Virus record (IMG/VR): IMGVR_UViG_3300035670_001494
Span: 1-20,107 of that record
DNA: 20,107 bases
DNA from: a virus
Direction: 5' to 3' (one strand)
The notes under the pieces are model-generated. The model ran no database searches. It was not told the DNA's origin and worked only from the letters and a program-made list of their open reading frames with translations. The translations under genes and the position numbers were made by a program. Below are positions 1-6,121 of the stretch, one piece after another (position 1 is the first letter of the stretch; each line of letters starts with the position of its first letter).

Positions 1-411
1 GTAACACTTCCAGCTAATACAGTAACGAGTGCAATGATTGCTCAAGCAACGATTGTTGATGCGGATATATCAACAACTGCAGCAATTGATCAAGGTAAAA
101 TAGCGGACACTGTTTTAAATCAACAGGCAGCCAGCTATACTTTGGTGTTAACAGATAAAAATAAAATGGTTGAAATTTCCAATTCTTCAGCCACTACTCT
201 AACCATTCCAGCAGATAACAGTGTTAATTTTGGAACTGGAGCTACGATTGTAATTTTACAAACAGGCACAGGTCAGGTAACCTTAACAGCTGGGGCAGGC
301 GTTACATTAAATGCAACTCCAGGTGCTAAGTTGCGTACTCAATGGTCATCTGCTACACTAGTAAAGAGAGCTGCAAACACATGGGTAGCACTAGGAGATT
401 TGAGCGCATAA
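1..411 (+). CDS. Phage tail-fibre/virion surface protein, C-terminal part (5' end outside window)
   Basis: The reading frame is open from base 1, so the gene starts upstream; the first Met seen (position 34) is probably internal. The visible 136 residues contain a short Thr/Ala/Ile-rich segment, then a beta-rich domain beginning near YTLVLTDKNKMVEIS, continuing through a T-L-T-I-P stretch and TLTAGAGVTLNA, and ending in VKRAANTWVALGDL. This pattern resembles the C-terminal domain found in many phage tail-fibre or collar-type proteins; I recognise it by pattern only. The stop at 409-411 is followed one base later by the ATG of the PASTA-repeat gene, so the two are probably co-transcribed virion surface genes. 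Fibre identity is inferred; the exact position in the virion cannot be told from this fragment. Confidence 0.7.
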   Translation, partial: VTLPANTVTSAMIAQATIVDADISTTAAIDQGKIADTVLNQQAASYTLVLTDKNKMVEISNSSATTLTIPADNSVNFGTGATIVILQTGTGQVTLTAGAGVTLNATPGAKLRTQWSSATLVKRAANTWVALGDLSA

Positions 412-412
412 T

Positions 413-908
413 ATGGCAACTAATAGTAGTGAAGGTCCAAAGTCTAAAAGAAAAAACGCTAAGCCAGCTATAGCTGCTCGGAACAGCAAAGGATGCCGCT
501 AATACAGCTATAACTAGCGCTGGGTTTACCGTTGGAAGCGTAACCGCAGTACCAGGTGCTGCTAATACGGTAAATACTGGAACCACACTAGACACAGTAG
601 CAACAGCGCTTACCGATACATCTGTTGTGCCACTTGGTACAGCTATAGACTACACTATTAATAGCCCTTACTTTCCACCGTTCTTCCCACCGTTCTTTCC
701 TCCATATTTCCCACCGTTCTTCCCACCGTTCTTTCCTCCATATTTCCCACCGTTCTTCCCACCGTTCTTTCCTCCATATTTCCCACCGTTCTTCCCACCA
801 TTCTTCCCACCATTCTTCCCACCTTTCTTCCCACCATTCTTCCCACCATACTTCCCACCATACTTCCCACCGTATTTCCCACCATACTTCCCACCAGCAT
901 TCAAGTAG
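413..908 (+). CDS. PASTA-domain protein with C-terminal (Y/F)FPP repeat tail, read through a +1 frameshift
   Basis: The gene opens at ATG 413 (22 codons, lysine-rich, ending PAIAA), then reaches CGG at 479-481 and would stop at TAA 500-502. Skipping C479 puts translation into the frame that is open to TAG 906-908, giving a protein of about 164 residues. After the shift, residues about 23-78 look like a PASTA domain ([19 protein letters not shown], then [15 protein letters not shown] and [14 protein letters not shown]). PASTA domains bind peptidoglycan or muropeptides in Gram-positive cell-wall proteins, so a host-surface binding role is plausible. The last 79 residues are 19 tetrapeptides of YFPP or FFPP, then AFK. 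No ordinary start codon with a ribosome site opens the second frame before GTG 627, which lies inside the PASTA domain; this supports one frameshifted gene rather than two genes. Role in the virion is inferred from the neighbouring fibre gene. Confidence 0.72.
479..482 (+). other. +1 frameshift / quadruplet site CGGA in the PASTA gene
   Basis: The zero frame reads GCT GCT CGG AAC and ends at TAA 500-502. The downstream frame is closed upstream by TAG 471-473, so the frame must change between 474 and 502. Reading GCT GCT (C) GGA ACA inserts Gly at residue 23 and enters the PASTA domain in frame. It is one of four identical CGG-A events in this window. Confidence 0.75.
669..896 (+). repeat. Tandem 12-bp coding repeat, (Y/F)FPP x19, with a 36-bp higher-order unit
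   Basis: Nineteen 12-bp units encode YFPP or FFPP. The first twelve units are ordered as four 36-bp blocks ([12 protein letters not shown]), three consecutive 36-bp stretches being identical at DNA level; then come three FFPP units and four YFPP units. The near-identity of the blocks points to recent expansion by slippage or unequal recombination. The opposite strand carries long open frames only because the repeat is periodic; they are not genes. The encoded chain is half proline and half aromatic, suggesting an extended rigid or sticky tail. Confidence 0.95.
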
Positions 909-922
909 TAGGTAAATAGAAA

Positions 923-948
923 AACCCACCCCGTAAAAAGGGTGGGTT
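923..948. terminator. Bidirectional intrinsic terminator between convergent genes
   Basis: A perfect 9-bp stem, aacccaccc (923-931) with gggtgggtt (940-948), encloses an 8-nt loop. It lies between the plus-strand PASTA gene (stop 908) and the minus-strand oxygenase (stop near 971). On the minus strand the stem is followed by a T-rich run (TTTTCTATTTA); on the plus strand it is followed by only a short weak T run, so termination is probably stronger for minus-strand transcripts. Confidence 0.8.
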
Positions 949-970
949 ATCTAACCGTGGATATTTATTT

Positions 971-1621
971 TTATAATAATTCTGTAATAGTATAAAAAGA
1001 TGGGGTAGTAAATCTTTCTCCTGAAGTAACCATCTTCACTCCGTGAAGATAATTAATATCGCCAGGGTGAGCTACTGCAAGACCAGGCTCTGGTTTAACA
1101 ATGATATCGTGTTGTGGATAATAAAGTTCTCCACCCTCAAACTCATCATTGTAATATATTAAAGAATTTAAATCATATGTAGGAAATGGGTTAGGTGAAC
1201 CATCGTTAAGTTGCTTGTCAGCATGAGCTTGTTGTTCTAAACCCGGAAACCACCTAATGATAACCGGCGGCCTAGATGATAGTTTAACGTTAAAATTATC
1301 TTCTAAAAAATATTTCATTTTTAAAATATATTTATCTACCAGAGCACAAACGTCTGGATTAATTCTAGAAAGAATATCATAACTGCATTGACGATTTGAC
1401 CAATACGAAGCATCATAAGTGCATGTTCCGTCTTCGGAATAAGTATTTTCCCCTGCGTCCATCCATTCGTTAATTGTAGGTAGAAAAGACTGTATTTTTT
1501 TTAAATCTTCTAATTCAACAAAATTTTTGATAATTTTTATATTATCAGATGAAGAACCAAAATGTCCTGGTAGAATTAATGACTTGTCATTTGTGTCAAA
1601 CACGATAACCCCTAAACTCAA
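971..1621 (-). CDS. 2OG-Fe(II) oxygenase, prolyl-4-hydroxylase type
   Basis: This is the only minus-strand gene seen. The 216-residue product has the Fe(II) triad of the 2-oxoglutarate dioxygenase double-stranded beta-helix fold: H133-A-D135 (QQAHADK) and distal H193 (NYLHGV), with R203 as the likely 2OG carboxylate anchor. LIYYNDEFEGGELYYP is the typical strand after the HxD site of prolyl-4-hydroxylase-like enzymes. The family couples O2 and 2-oxoglutarate decarboxylation to hydroxylation of a protein or small-molecule substrate; the substrate here is unknown. The longest frame starts at TTG 1621; GTG at residue 7 is an alternative and no clear ribosome site is seen. It converges on the PASTA/FPP gene and diverges from the next oxygenase. 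Confidence 0.88.
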   Translation of the reverse strand: MSLGVIVFDTNDKSLILPGHFGSSSDNIKIIKNFVELEDLKKIQSFLPTINEWMDAGENTYSEDGTCTYDASYWSNRQCSYDILSRINPDVCALVDKYILKMKYFLEDNFNVKLSSRPPVIIRWFPGLEQQAHADKQLNDGSPNPFPTYDLNSLIYYNDEFEGGELYYPQHDIIVKPEPGLAVAHPGDINYLHGVKMVTSGERFTTPSFYTITELL

Positions 1622-1670
1622 AGTTGTGGTATACTAATCATATCATAAATCAAAAATGAACGGAGATAAT
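1622..1670. promoter_or_regulatory. Divergent promoter region with overlapping -10 boxes and a start-deciding RBS
   Basis: On the plus strand an extended -10 element, TTGTGGTATACT, ends at 1635 with TATACT at 1630-1635. On the minus strand TAGTAT (1636-1631) overlaps it, 9 nt before the TTG start at 1621, so the two promoters may compete. GGAG at 1662-1665 lies 5 nt before ATG 1671, which favours that start over ATG 1656 for the downstream gene. Confidence 0.55.
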
Positions 1671-2405
1671 ATGGAATACTTTCATGTAGGAGCTTGTAAA
1701 AATCCAGAAGACAACGCTAAACTTGGAATCTATCTTTATAGAGGCGCTCTTGCAGATGACGCAAACATTCCAGAAAGACTAGAAAAGACTATTGGCGATA
1801 GTACTCATGAATTGTTTAAGTGGTCAGAAGCAATGGTTGGCTACAACGAAAAAATGCCAGAATATAGAGACTGCGTAGATCTAAAAATGAGCCCAGCGCA
1901 CTGGCCTATGTTGACTCCAGAGTTTGAAGAAATAAAAAAATGTTATGAAGATACAGAAAAAGCAATCAAACAATGCCTAACGCATTATGAATCTTTATAC
2001 AACTTTAAAATGGAATACATGGAAGCTATTAACTTTGTTCGTTACGGCGCAGATCAACACTTTGCCGTTCATACAGATCATGGATTCTCTTACACCTGCA
2101 CCGTTTCATCAATCGCTTATCTTAATGATGACTACGAAGGAGGGGAGCTTTGGTTCCCTTACTTAAACATTGCGTTTAAGCCACAAAAGGGTGACATTTT
2201 AATATTCCCATCAACCTACATCTACGCCCATGCTTCGCTAAAGGTTACTAGTGGCATTAAGTATAGTGCAGTAACAATGTTTGACTATAATGATAACAAT
2301 CATAAATCCGCAATAGGGTATAATTCTGACGGCTCAAAAATTACTGAAAATGTTGGAATATCAAAGGGTGGCACACAGCCAATAATGTACGCACCACCAA
2401 GGTAA
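1671..2405 (+). CDS. 2OG-Fe(II) oxygenase, prolyl-4-hydroxylase type
   Basis: From ATG 1671 the product is 244 residues; the longer frame from ATG 1656 adds five residues but lacks a ribosome site, whereas ATG 1671 has GGAG 5 nt upstream. The Fe(II) ligands are H134-T-D136 (FAVHTDH) and H187 (YAHAS), with K197 as the probable 2OG-binding residue. SIAYLNDDYEGGELWFP and KPQKGDILIFPS are characteristic of prolyl-4-hydroxylase alpha-subunit-like enzymes, including those common in T4-like and marine phages. The C-terminal 40 residues after the fold are Asn/Gly-rich and unassigned. It is the first gene of the plus-strand accessory block and is followed 4 bases later by the DUF6065-like gene. The substrate is not evident. 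Confidence 0.9.
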   Translation: MEYFHVGACKNPEDNAKLGIYLYRGALADDANIPERLEKTIGDSTHELFKWSEAMVGYNEKMPEYRDCVDLKMSPAHWPMLTPEFEEIKKCYEDTEKAIKQCLTHYESLYNFKMEYMEAINFVRYGADQHFAVHTDHGFSYTCTVSSIAYLNDDYEGGELWFPYLNIAFKPQKGDILIFPSTYIYAHASLKVTSGIKYSAVTMFDYNDNNHKSAIGYNSDGSKITENVGISKGGTQPIMYAPPR

Positions 2406-2409
2406 TTAG

Positions 2410-3108
2410 ATGACCAAGTTAACGTTAGTAAAGACAACTCAAAATCCACCAGAGATAAAGCAATCTCGATTTAATAGAGATTGGATGGATGCTACATATA
2501 ATAAGCATGCATATCAATGCCTTCCTTTAACGGTTGCTAATGTTACTGGTTGGGAACTAATTCTTCAACAAGATGTTCTAGTTCAATGGGATGGTGGAAA
2601 CACGGTTCCCAAAGTATTGGAGGGTGAAAAACTTGATGATAGACCAATTGCAATCCCAAGCATTATTGGAATGATGTCATTTACTACAGGTTGGGCTTTT
2701 AATACGGAAGACGGATATAGCACTTGGATATCTGGTTCACCCAATTATTTTATTGATGGTGCAGTTCCACTGACTGCATCGATACCAAGTTATTGGTGGC
2801 CAGACGAATTTAATATGAATTGGCAAATAACAAAAGTTGGAGAACCAGTCCTTTTTCCAAAAGGAATGCCTATAATGCATTTTGTTATTTATCCGAATAC
2901 TTTACTTGAATCAACAGAAATTGTTGTAGAGAATCTTTGGGATAAACCAGATTTAATGAATGCGCGCTCCTCGTATGGGAATGCAAAAATGAAAAATAAT
3001 ACAGAGAATCCTTGGACTTGGACAAAGGGAATTAAGACTGGTTTAGATGAAAATGGAGAAAGAATTGGCCCAGCTTTCGAAGGTTTACCAAAGTTAGCTC
3101 ATCCTTAA
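2410..3108 (+). CDS. DUF6065-like protein
   Basis: A 232-residue protein with no signal peptide or membrane segment. Features are GWELILQQDVLVQWDGG near residue 47, a Pro/Ile-rich IPSIIGMMSFTTGWAFNTEDGY segment (read in two parts), SIPSYWWPDEFNMNW around the middle, and GEPVLFPKGMPIMHFV toward the C-terminus. The Trp-rich pattern matches my memory of DUF6065, a family of unknown function often found near oxygenase genes in phages and bacteria; the assignment is by pattern only. It lies directly after an oxygenase and overlaps nothing, with the next start one base after its stop, so it is very likely co-expressed and could supply or recognise an oxygenase substrate. No catalytic motif is visible. 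Confidence 0.55.
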   Translation: MTKLTLVKTTQNPPEIKQSRFNRDWMDATYNKHAYQCLPLTVANVTGWELILQQDVLVQWDGGNTVPKVLEGEKLDDRPIAIPSIIGMMSFTTGWAFNTEDGYSTWISGSPNYFIDGAVPLTASIPSYWWPDEFNMNWQITKVGEPVLFPKGMPIMHFVIYPNTLLESTEIVVENLWDKPDLMNARSSYGNAKMKNNTENPWTWTKGIKTGLDENGERIGPAFEGLPKLAHP

Positions 3109-3109
3109 T

Positions 3110-3310
3110 ATGAATTTTACACAGGAGCAAAAAAGTAAAATAAAGATTAGAGCTATTGACGCACTATCTACTTCTGTTCAAAAATTATCTTCCCTTCTTG
3201 AAGTTCAGGAAACGCAAGAATCCGTTATATTTAAAGAAGCTTTTAAAGCAAAACAAATTCAAGAAAACGTATTAAAAAGTTTAAATAAAAATGAACAACA
3301 AACCAGTTAG
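3110..3310 (+). CDS. Small helical protein of unknown function
   Basis: A 66-residue, Lys/Gln/Glu-rich sequence with no Cys, Trp, Gly or Pro, predicted by eye to be almost wholly alpha-helical (for example AIDALSTSVQKLSSLL and FKAKQIQENVLKSL). The start follows the previous stop by one base (TAATATG), which suggests translational coupling. Its 3' end overlaps the next gene by 20 bases. I do not recognise a family; it could be a small coiled-coil adaptor or scaffold. Reality as a gene rests on tight packing and the consistent strand. Confidence 0.6.
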   Translation: MNFTQEQKSKIKIRAIDALSTSVQKLSSLLEVQETQESVIFKEAFKAKQIQENVLKSLNKNEQQTS

Positions 3311-3497
3311 CGAAGAACCTATACACGAATTTACTGAATCCTTAGATGATTCAGTCCCTACTTACTCAGAAGAAGATGGCAACATAATAATGCCCAATGG
3401 AGGTACTACTCGTGAGTATGTTCTTACTAAAGAATTTGCAGATGCAAATAAATATATAATACTTCCGCTTTCTCCAACTATAGAAGATCTAATATAG
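3291..3497 (+). CDS. Small acidic protein of unknown function
   Basis: A 68-residue, strongly acidic protein (SEEPIHEFTESLDDS, YSEEDGN, ending in SPTIEDLI). It contains IIMPNGGTTREYVLTKEFADAN in two halves, which looks like one small ordered core after a disordered acidic N-terminus. The start at 3291 overlaps the preceding gene by 20 bases, and its stop is immediately followed by the ATG of the next gene. No clear ribosome site is visible, so expression may rely on coupling. No family recognised. Confidence 0.55.
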   Translation: MNNKPVSEEPIHEFTESLDDSVPTYSEEDGNIIMPNGGTTREYVLTKEFADANKYIILPLSPTIEDLI

Positions 3498-3791
3498 ATG
3501 TATAACGCACAAAAAGATCTAGAATACATAAATGAACAATTGGCTTTTTACGTTTGTTTTATTGGATTAGATATTGATAAATATGATTCATATTCAATAG
3601 ATCAGTTAATAGATTCAGCTAGAGGCATAACAGATATTCCGATAAAAGAAATTGAATCTAATGAATTAGATGGTCGAAAAAATGAAGTTTTTTTGTTTTT
3701 AAAGAATCAAAGAATTTCTTTAATAGGAAATATTAGAAGACTTTGGTATATGCGCCAACTCGCTTTGGGAGCAATTAATCGTGAATTATGA
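3498..3791 (+). CDS. Hypothetical protein, mainly helical
   Basis: A 97-residue protein beginning directly after the previous stop (TAG then ATG). The N-terminal YNAQKDLEYINEQLAFYV and C-terminal RISLIGNIRRLWYMRQLALG look helical, separated by an acidic DIDKYDSYSIDQLIDSA segment. No catalytic motif, signal peptide or clear membrane helix is present. It overlaps the next gene by 11 bases. It is part of the same tightly packed run as its neighbours, but the function is not recognisable. Confidence 0.55.
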   Translation: MYNAQKDLEYINEQLAFYVCFIGLDIDKYDSYSIDQLIDSARGITDIPIKEIESNELDGRKNEVFLFLKNQRISLIGNIRRLWYMRQLALGAINREL

Positions 3792-4479
3792 AATGAATTA
3801 TTTTGAGAATTTAATTAAATTAATTAAATATATAGATATAGAATCAGTTGAAGACTCAATATCTAAAAGTAAAAAAATAAATAATTATCTTAAAACTTTA
3901 TCATTAGATAAAAGAAAAATAGCTGCTGGAATGGATTTTCTAATATGGTATTTTGATGTCTTTAGTGAAGATAGTCATTTCTGGAACGTAAACCCCGCGT
4001 ATTACTATGCAGCTAATACTCATGAATTTGGGTTTCTTACAGCAAAACCAGAAACATCACTTATGACTTTGCCAGCATTTAATACTGGACTAGCTAATTT
4101 AATGAATAAAAGATCAAAATTAACCATGTTAAATAATTATCAATTAGATCTATTTGAGCAATTTATTAAAACAGAAGAATGGGATTATAATACTGTTACA
4201 ATGCAGGAGATTGAAGCAGATCAGGGACCAACATACGACTTCATATGCATGAGTCTTCATGATGTAATTCACAATCCTAACATTTGTATTAATTTTTTTA
4301 ATAGGTTAAATAAAAACGGAACACTAATGATGCTTTATACAGGGATGGATTCACTGTATCAAGATGAGTCTGTATTTACTGAGATTTATCAGGTTCATCA
4401 AGTTCTAAAAAGTATTGATAATTCAGCCGTTTACCACAACCCAACGGGCGCAGCTGTTACTTATGCAGTGAAATTGTAG
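3781..4479 (+). CDS. Class I methyltransferase-like protein, cofactor motif not visible
   Basis: A 232-residue protein. The half from about residue 110 has the rhythm of a Rossmann-type methyltransferase: a strand KLTMLNN, a strand VTMQEIE, then YDFICMSLHDVIHNP, and FFNRLNKNGTLMMLYTG, which resembles the loop and strand after the catalytic centre (a K-x-G-x-L pattern). The usual glycine-rich SAM-binding loop near the first strand is not seen, so it may be degenerate or non-catalytic. GTG 3781 is preferred because GGGAG lies 9 nt upstream; ATG 3793 is an alternative. It overlaps the previous gene by 11 bases. Methyltransferase identity is a low-to-moderate inference from secondary-structure order. 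Confidence 0.4.
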   Translation: MNYEMNYFENLIKLIKYIDIESVEDSISKSKKINNYLKTLSLDKRKIAAGMDFLIWYFDVFSEDSHFWNVNPAYYYAANTHEFGFLTAKPETSLMTLPAFNTGLANLMNKRSKLTMLNNYQLDLFEQFIKTEEWDYNTVTMQEIEADQGPTYDFICMSLHDVIHNPNICINFFNRLNKNGTLMMLYTGMDSLYQDESVFTEIYQVHQVLKSIDNSAVYHNPTGAAVTYAVKL

Positions 4480-4491
4480 TACTATATACTT
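4480..4491 (+). promoter_or_regulatory. Leaderless-type promoter before oxygenase gene
   Basis: TACTAT at 4480-4485 fits a TAnnnT -10 box and lies exactly 6 nt before ATG 4492, so a transcript starting at the usual distance would begin at or next to the start codon. No Shine-Dalgarno sequence precedes the gene, which agrees with leaderless translation. The same bases form a TACTATATA motif also found at 8972, 9326 and (partly) 13559. Confidence 0.45.
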
Positions 4492-5169
4492 ATGATTATA
4501 TTAGATGATTTTATTAAAGACAAAGATCTTTTAAAAGAAATTGAAGAAACAAAAGATTTTTTTCCACCATCTATGGGCAATGAAGATAGGATAGCAATTG
4601 AATTAAACAGCTATCATGACGATAAGTCAGACTGTTTTGCTCCATATATGTTTTGGGACGGTTGGTGGAAATCCCCAGCGGATACTGCAAGAAAAAAAGT
4701 TGTAAAAAAAATATGGGAAAATAATTTACCCTTTCCAATCGAAGAGGTTTGCGGTTTTGAGTACTGGACAAGGACATTTAATCCTGGACAATATTTAGGA
4801 ACTCACGTAGATGAAGACACTTTTCTTTACGCAGACAAAAAAATATTTAGAGGACCAGCAATAGGGTGCGTATATTACCCTCATACAAATAATGTTGTAG
4901 GCGGATTTTTAGAATTACACCCAACTGCAGTTTCTGAAAATACAGAAGAAGCTTTGGAAATGGCAAACATAGATCCATTAATAGTTCCAATTGAGCTAAG
5001 AGAAAGAATAGCCTGTAATCCTAATAGATTAATAATATTTGATGCAGGTCATATAATACACAATACAACCGCTCCCGTAACTGGAGTCAGAAGGGTTATG
5101 GTTGTAAATGTCTGGCATAAAGATAGTCCTCCAACAGCTTTGGAAACTGGTCAATTTTTTTATGAATAG
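4492..5169 (+). CDS. 2OG-Fe(II) oxygenase
   Basis: A 225-residue dioxygenase-fold protein. The Fe(II) ligands are H105-V-D107 (LGTHVDED) and a distal His at H190 (GHIIHNTTA; H187 is the alternative), followed by R200/R201 for 2OG binding (GVRRVMVVNVWH). The N-terminus has a Trp-rich patch (MFWDGWWKSP). Compared with the other five oxygenases here it is the most divergent: it has IFDAGHIIH in place of the FPS/FPTNY strand, and a longer insert (about residues 140-175) between HxD and the distal His. It has no ribosome site and may be expressed from the leaderless-type promoter just upstream. Substrate unknown. Confidence 0.85.
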   Translation: MIILDDFIKDKDLLKEIEETKDFFPPSMGNEDRIAIELNSYHDDKSDCFAPYMFWDGWWKSPADTARKKVVKKIWENNLPFPIEEVCGFEYWTRTFNPGQYLGTHVDEDTFLYADKKIFRGPAIGCVYYPHTNNVVGGFLELHPTAVSENTEEALEMANIDPLIVPIELRERIACNPNRLIIFDAGHIIHNTTAPVTGVRRVMVVNVWHKDSPPTALETGQFFYE

Positions 5170-5181
5170 TAAACTAAATTT

Positions 5182-5192
5182 TGTGGTATAAT
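5182..5192 (+). promoter_or_regulatory. Extended -10 promoter, leaderless-type
   Basis: TGTGGTATAAT (5182-5192) is a strong extended -10 (TATAAT at 5187-5192). ATG 5199 follows after 6 nt, so transcription would start at or beside the start codon. No ribosome site is present. The element matches the one at 1625-1635 nearly base for base (TTGTGGTATAnT). Confidence 0.6.
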
Positions 5193-5198
5193 TAACTC

Positions 5199-5501
5199 AT
5201 GAAAAGCAAATGGAAAGCCACTGTTTCTAATCCGCTGGGTCAGGAATCATACGATATGACCTTAGAGGATATTGATAATACAATTCAAATACAGATCACA
5301 AATGAAAAAGGTAGCGCTACTTTTACTCAAGTAGTTTCTAATGAACGATTAATTTTTTCTACATCAGTAGATACTCCGATGAGAGCCAAGGTTAACCTGG
5401 AGCTTCTTACAGAAGATTACTCTAAAGAGGAAAAGTTTGATGCTATTCTAACCATTGGAGAATTTTCAACTATGTCAGTAGAGTGTGTAAAATATGAATA
5501 A
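5199..5501 (+). CDS. Small beta-rich (lipocalin-like) protein, function unknown
   Basis: A 100-residue protein starting KWKATVSNPLGQESYDMTL, then alternating short strands (IQIQITN, GSATFTQVV, RLIFSTSVDTPM, AKVNLELL, DAILTIGEFS, SVECVKY). This strand order and the W...TP-G...L start resemble a widespread small beta-barrel family of unknown role that often sits next to oxidoreductases; the resemblance is by eye. It has no signal peptide. It overlaps the glutathione-peroxidase-like gene by 8 bases, so the two are almost certainly co-translated, pointing to a shared redox or ligand-binding task. Confidence 0.5.
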   Translation: MKSKWKATVSNPLGQESYDMTLEDIDNTIQIQITNEKGSATFTQVVSNERLIFSTSVDTPMRAKVNLELLTEDYSKEEKFDAILTIGEFSTMSVECVKYE

Positions 5502-6114
5502 TTCAGCTTACGATATTCCAATTTTTTCAATTGATAACAGCTATGATGTTACGTCTTCATTAAAGGGTAAAGTTTCTTTGATTACTAATATTTCATCAAA
5601 GCTTGGCTATACTCCCCAGTGCAGTGTCACATGGTCGTATGCTAGAACGTGTAAGTATTTATGGGAACTTCAGCAGATACACGATATGTTTAAAGAAAGA
5701 GGTTTTTCTGTAGTTGGAATACCTTGTAATCAATTTGGAAAAATGGAACCAAAAGAAAATTTAGAGATTCAAGAATTTATAAAGAAAGCTTATCCATTTG
5801 TAACTTTTCCAATCACTGAAAAAATAGAGGTTAATGGAAAGAATGAGCATCCTTTATATGACTTCCTTAAGGGAACACAAAAAAGAGCATATTCAGACAC
5901 CACAGCAGACGGCACCGATGCTGCAGCCGCAGGGCAAAATCTCGCAGGGCAAGCTATAGCTCGAATACCTCATAATTATGAAAAGTTTTTAGTAAGTAGA
6001 GAAGGTGTCATGGTAAGTAGATTTAACTGGCAAGATGGTCCATTAGACGAAGAACCTAGAATTATGGGTGCAGGATGGACAATAACTGAAGCCATAGATG
6101 AATTATTAGGATAG
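5494..6114 (+). CDS. Glutathione-peroxidase-like protein with degenerate active site
   Basis: The 206-residue protein follows the glutathione peroxidase (thioredoxin-fold) pattern: GKVSLITNISSKLGYTPQ (residues 25-42), FSVVGIPCNQFGKMEP (71-86), FVTFPITEKIEVNGKNEHPLY (102-122, quoted as one motif region), and NYEKFLVSREGVMVSRF. In active enzymes the peroxidatic Cys or Sec follows N-V-A-S-x; here that position is L37. Of the other tetrad residues Gln80 and Asn161 remain, but the Trp before the Asn is H160. C43, C53 and C78 are present and might substitute. A 25-residue Ala/Gly-rich insert lies around 133-157. It is probably not a normal peroxidase; it may be a binding or regulatory derivative, or use another Cys. 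Family membership is quite sure, activity is not. Confidence 0.8.
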   Translation: MNNSAYDIPIFSIDNSYDVTSSLKGKVSLITNISSKLGYTPQCSVTWSYARTCKYLWELQQIHDMFKERGFSVVGIPCNQFGKMEPKENLEIQEFIKKAYPFVTFPITEKIEVNGKNEHPLYDFLKGTQKRAYSDTTADGTDAAAAGQNLAGQAIARIPHNYEKFLVSREGVMVSRFNWQDGPLDEEPRIMGAGWTITEAIDELLG

Positions 6115-6121
6115 GAATCTT

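Noticed and set aside
669-896. Regular repeats as a possible CRISPR array
   Set aside because: The units are contiguous 12-bp coding repeats with no unique spacers.
588-929. Long minus-strand open frames opposite the FPP repeat (Trp/Glu-rich or Gly/Lys-rich)
   Set aside because: They exist only because the 12-bp repeat is open in several frames; the plus frame continues from a PASTA domain and fits its neighbours.
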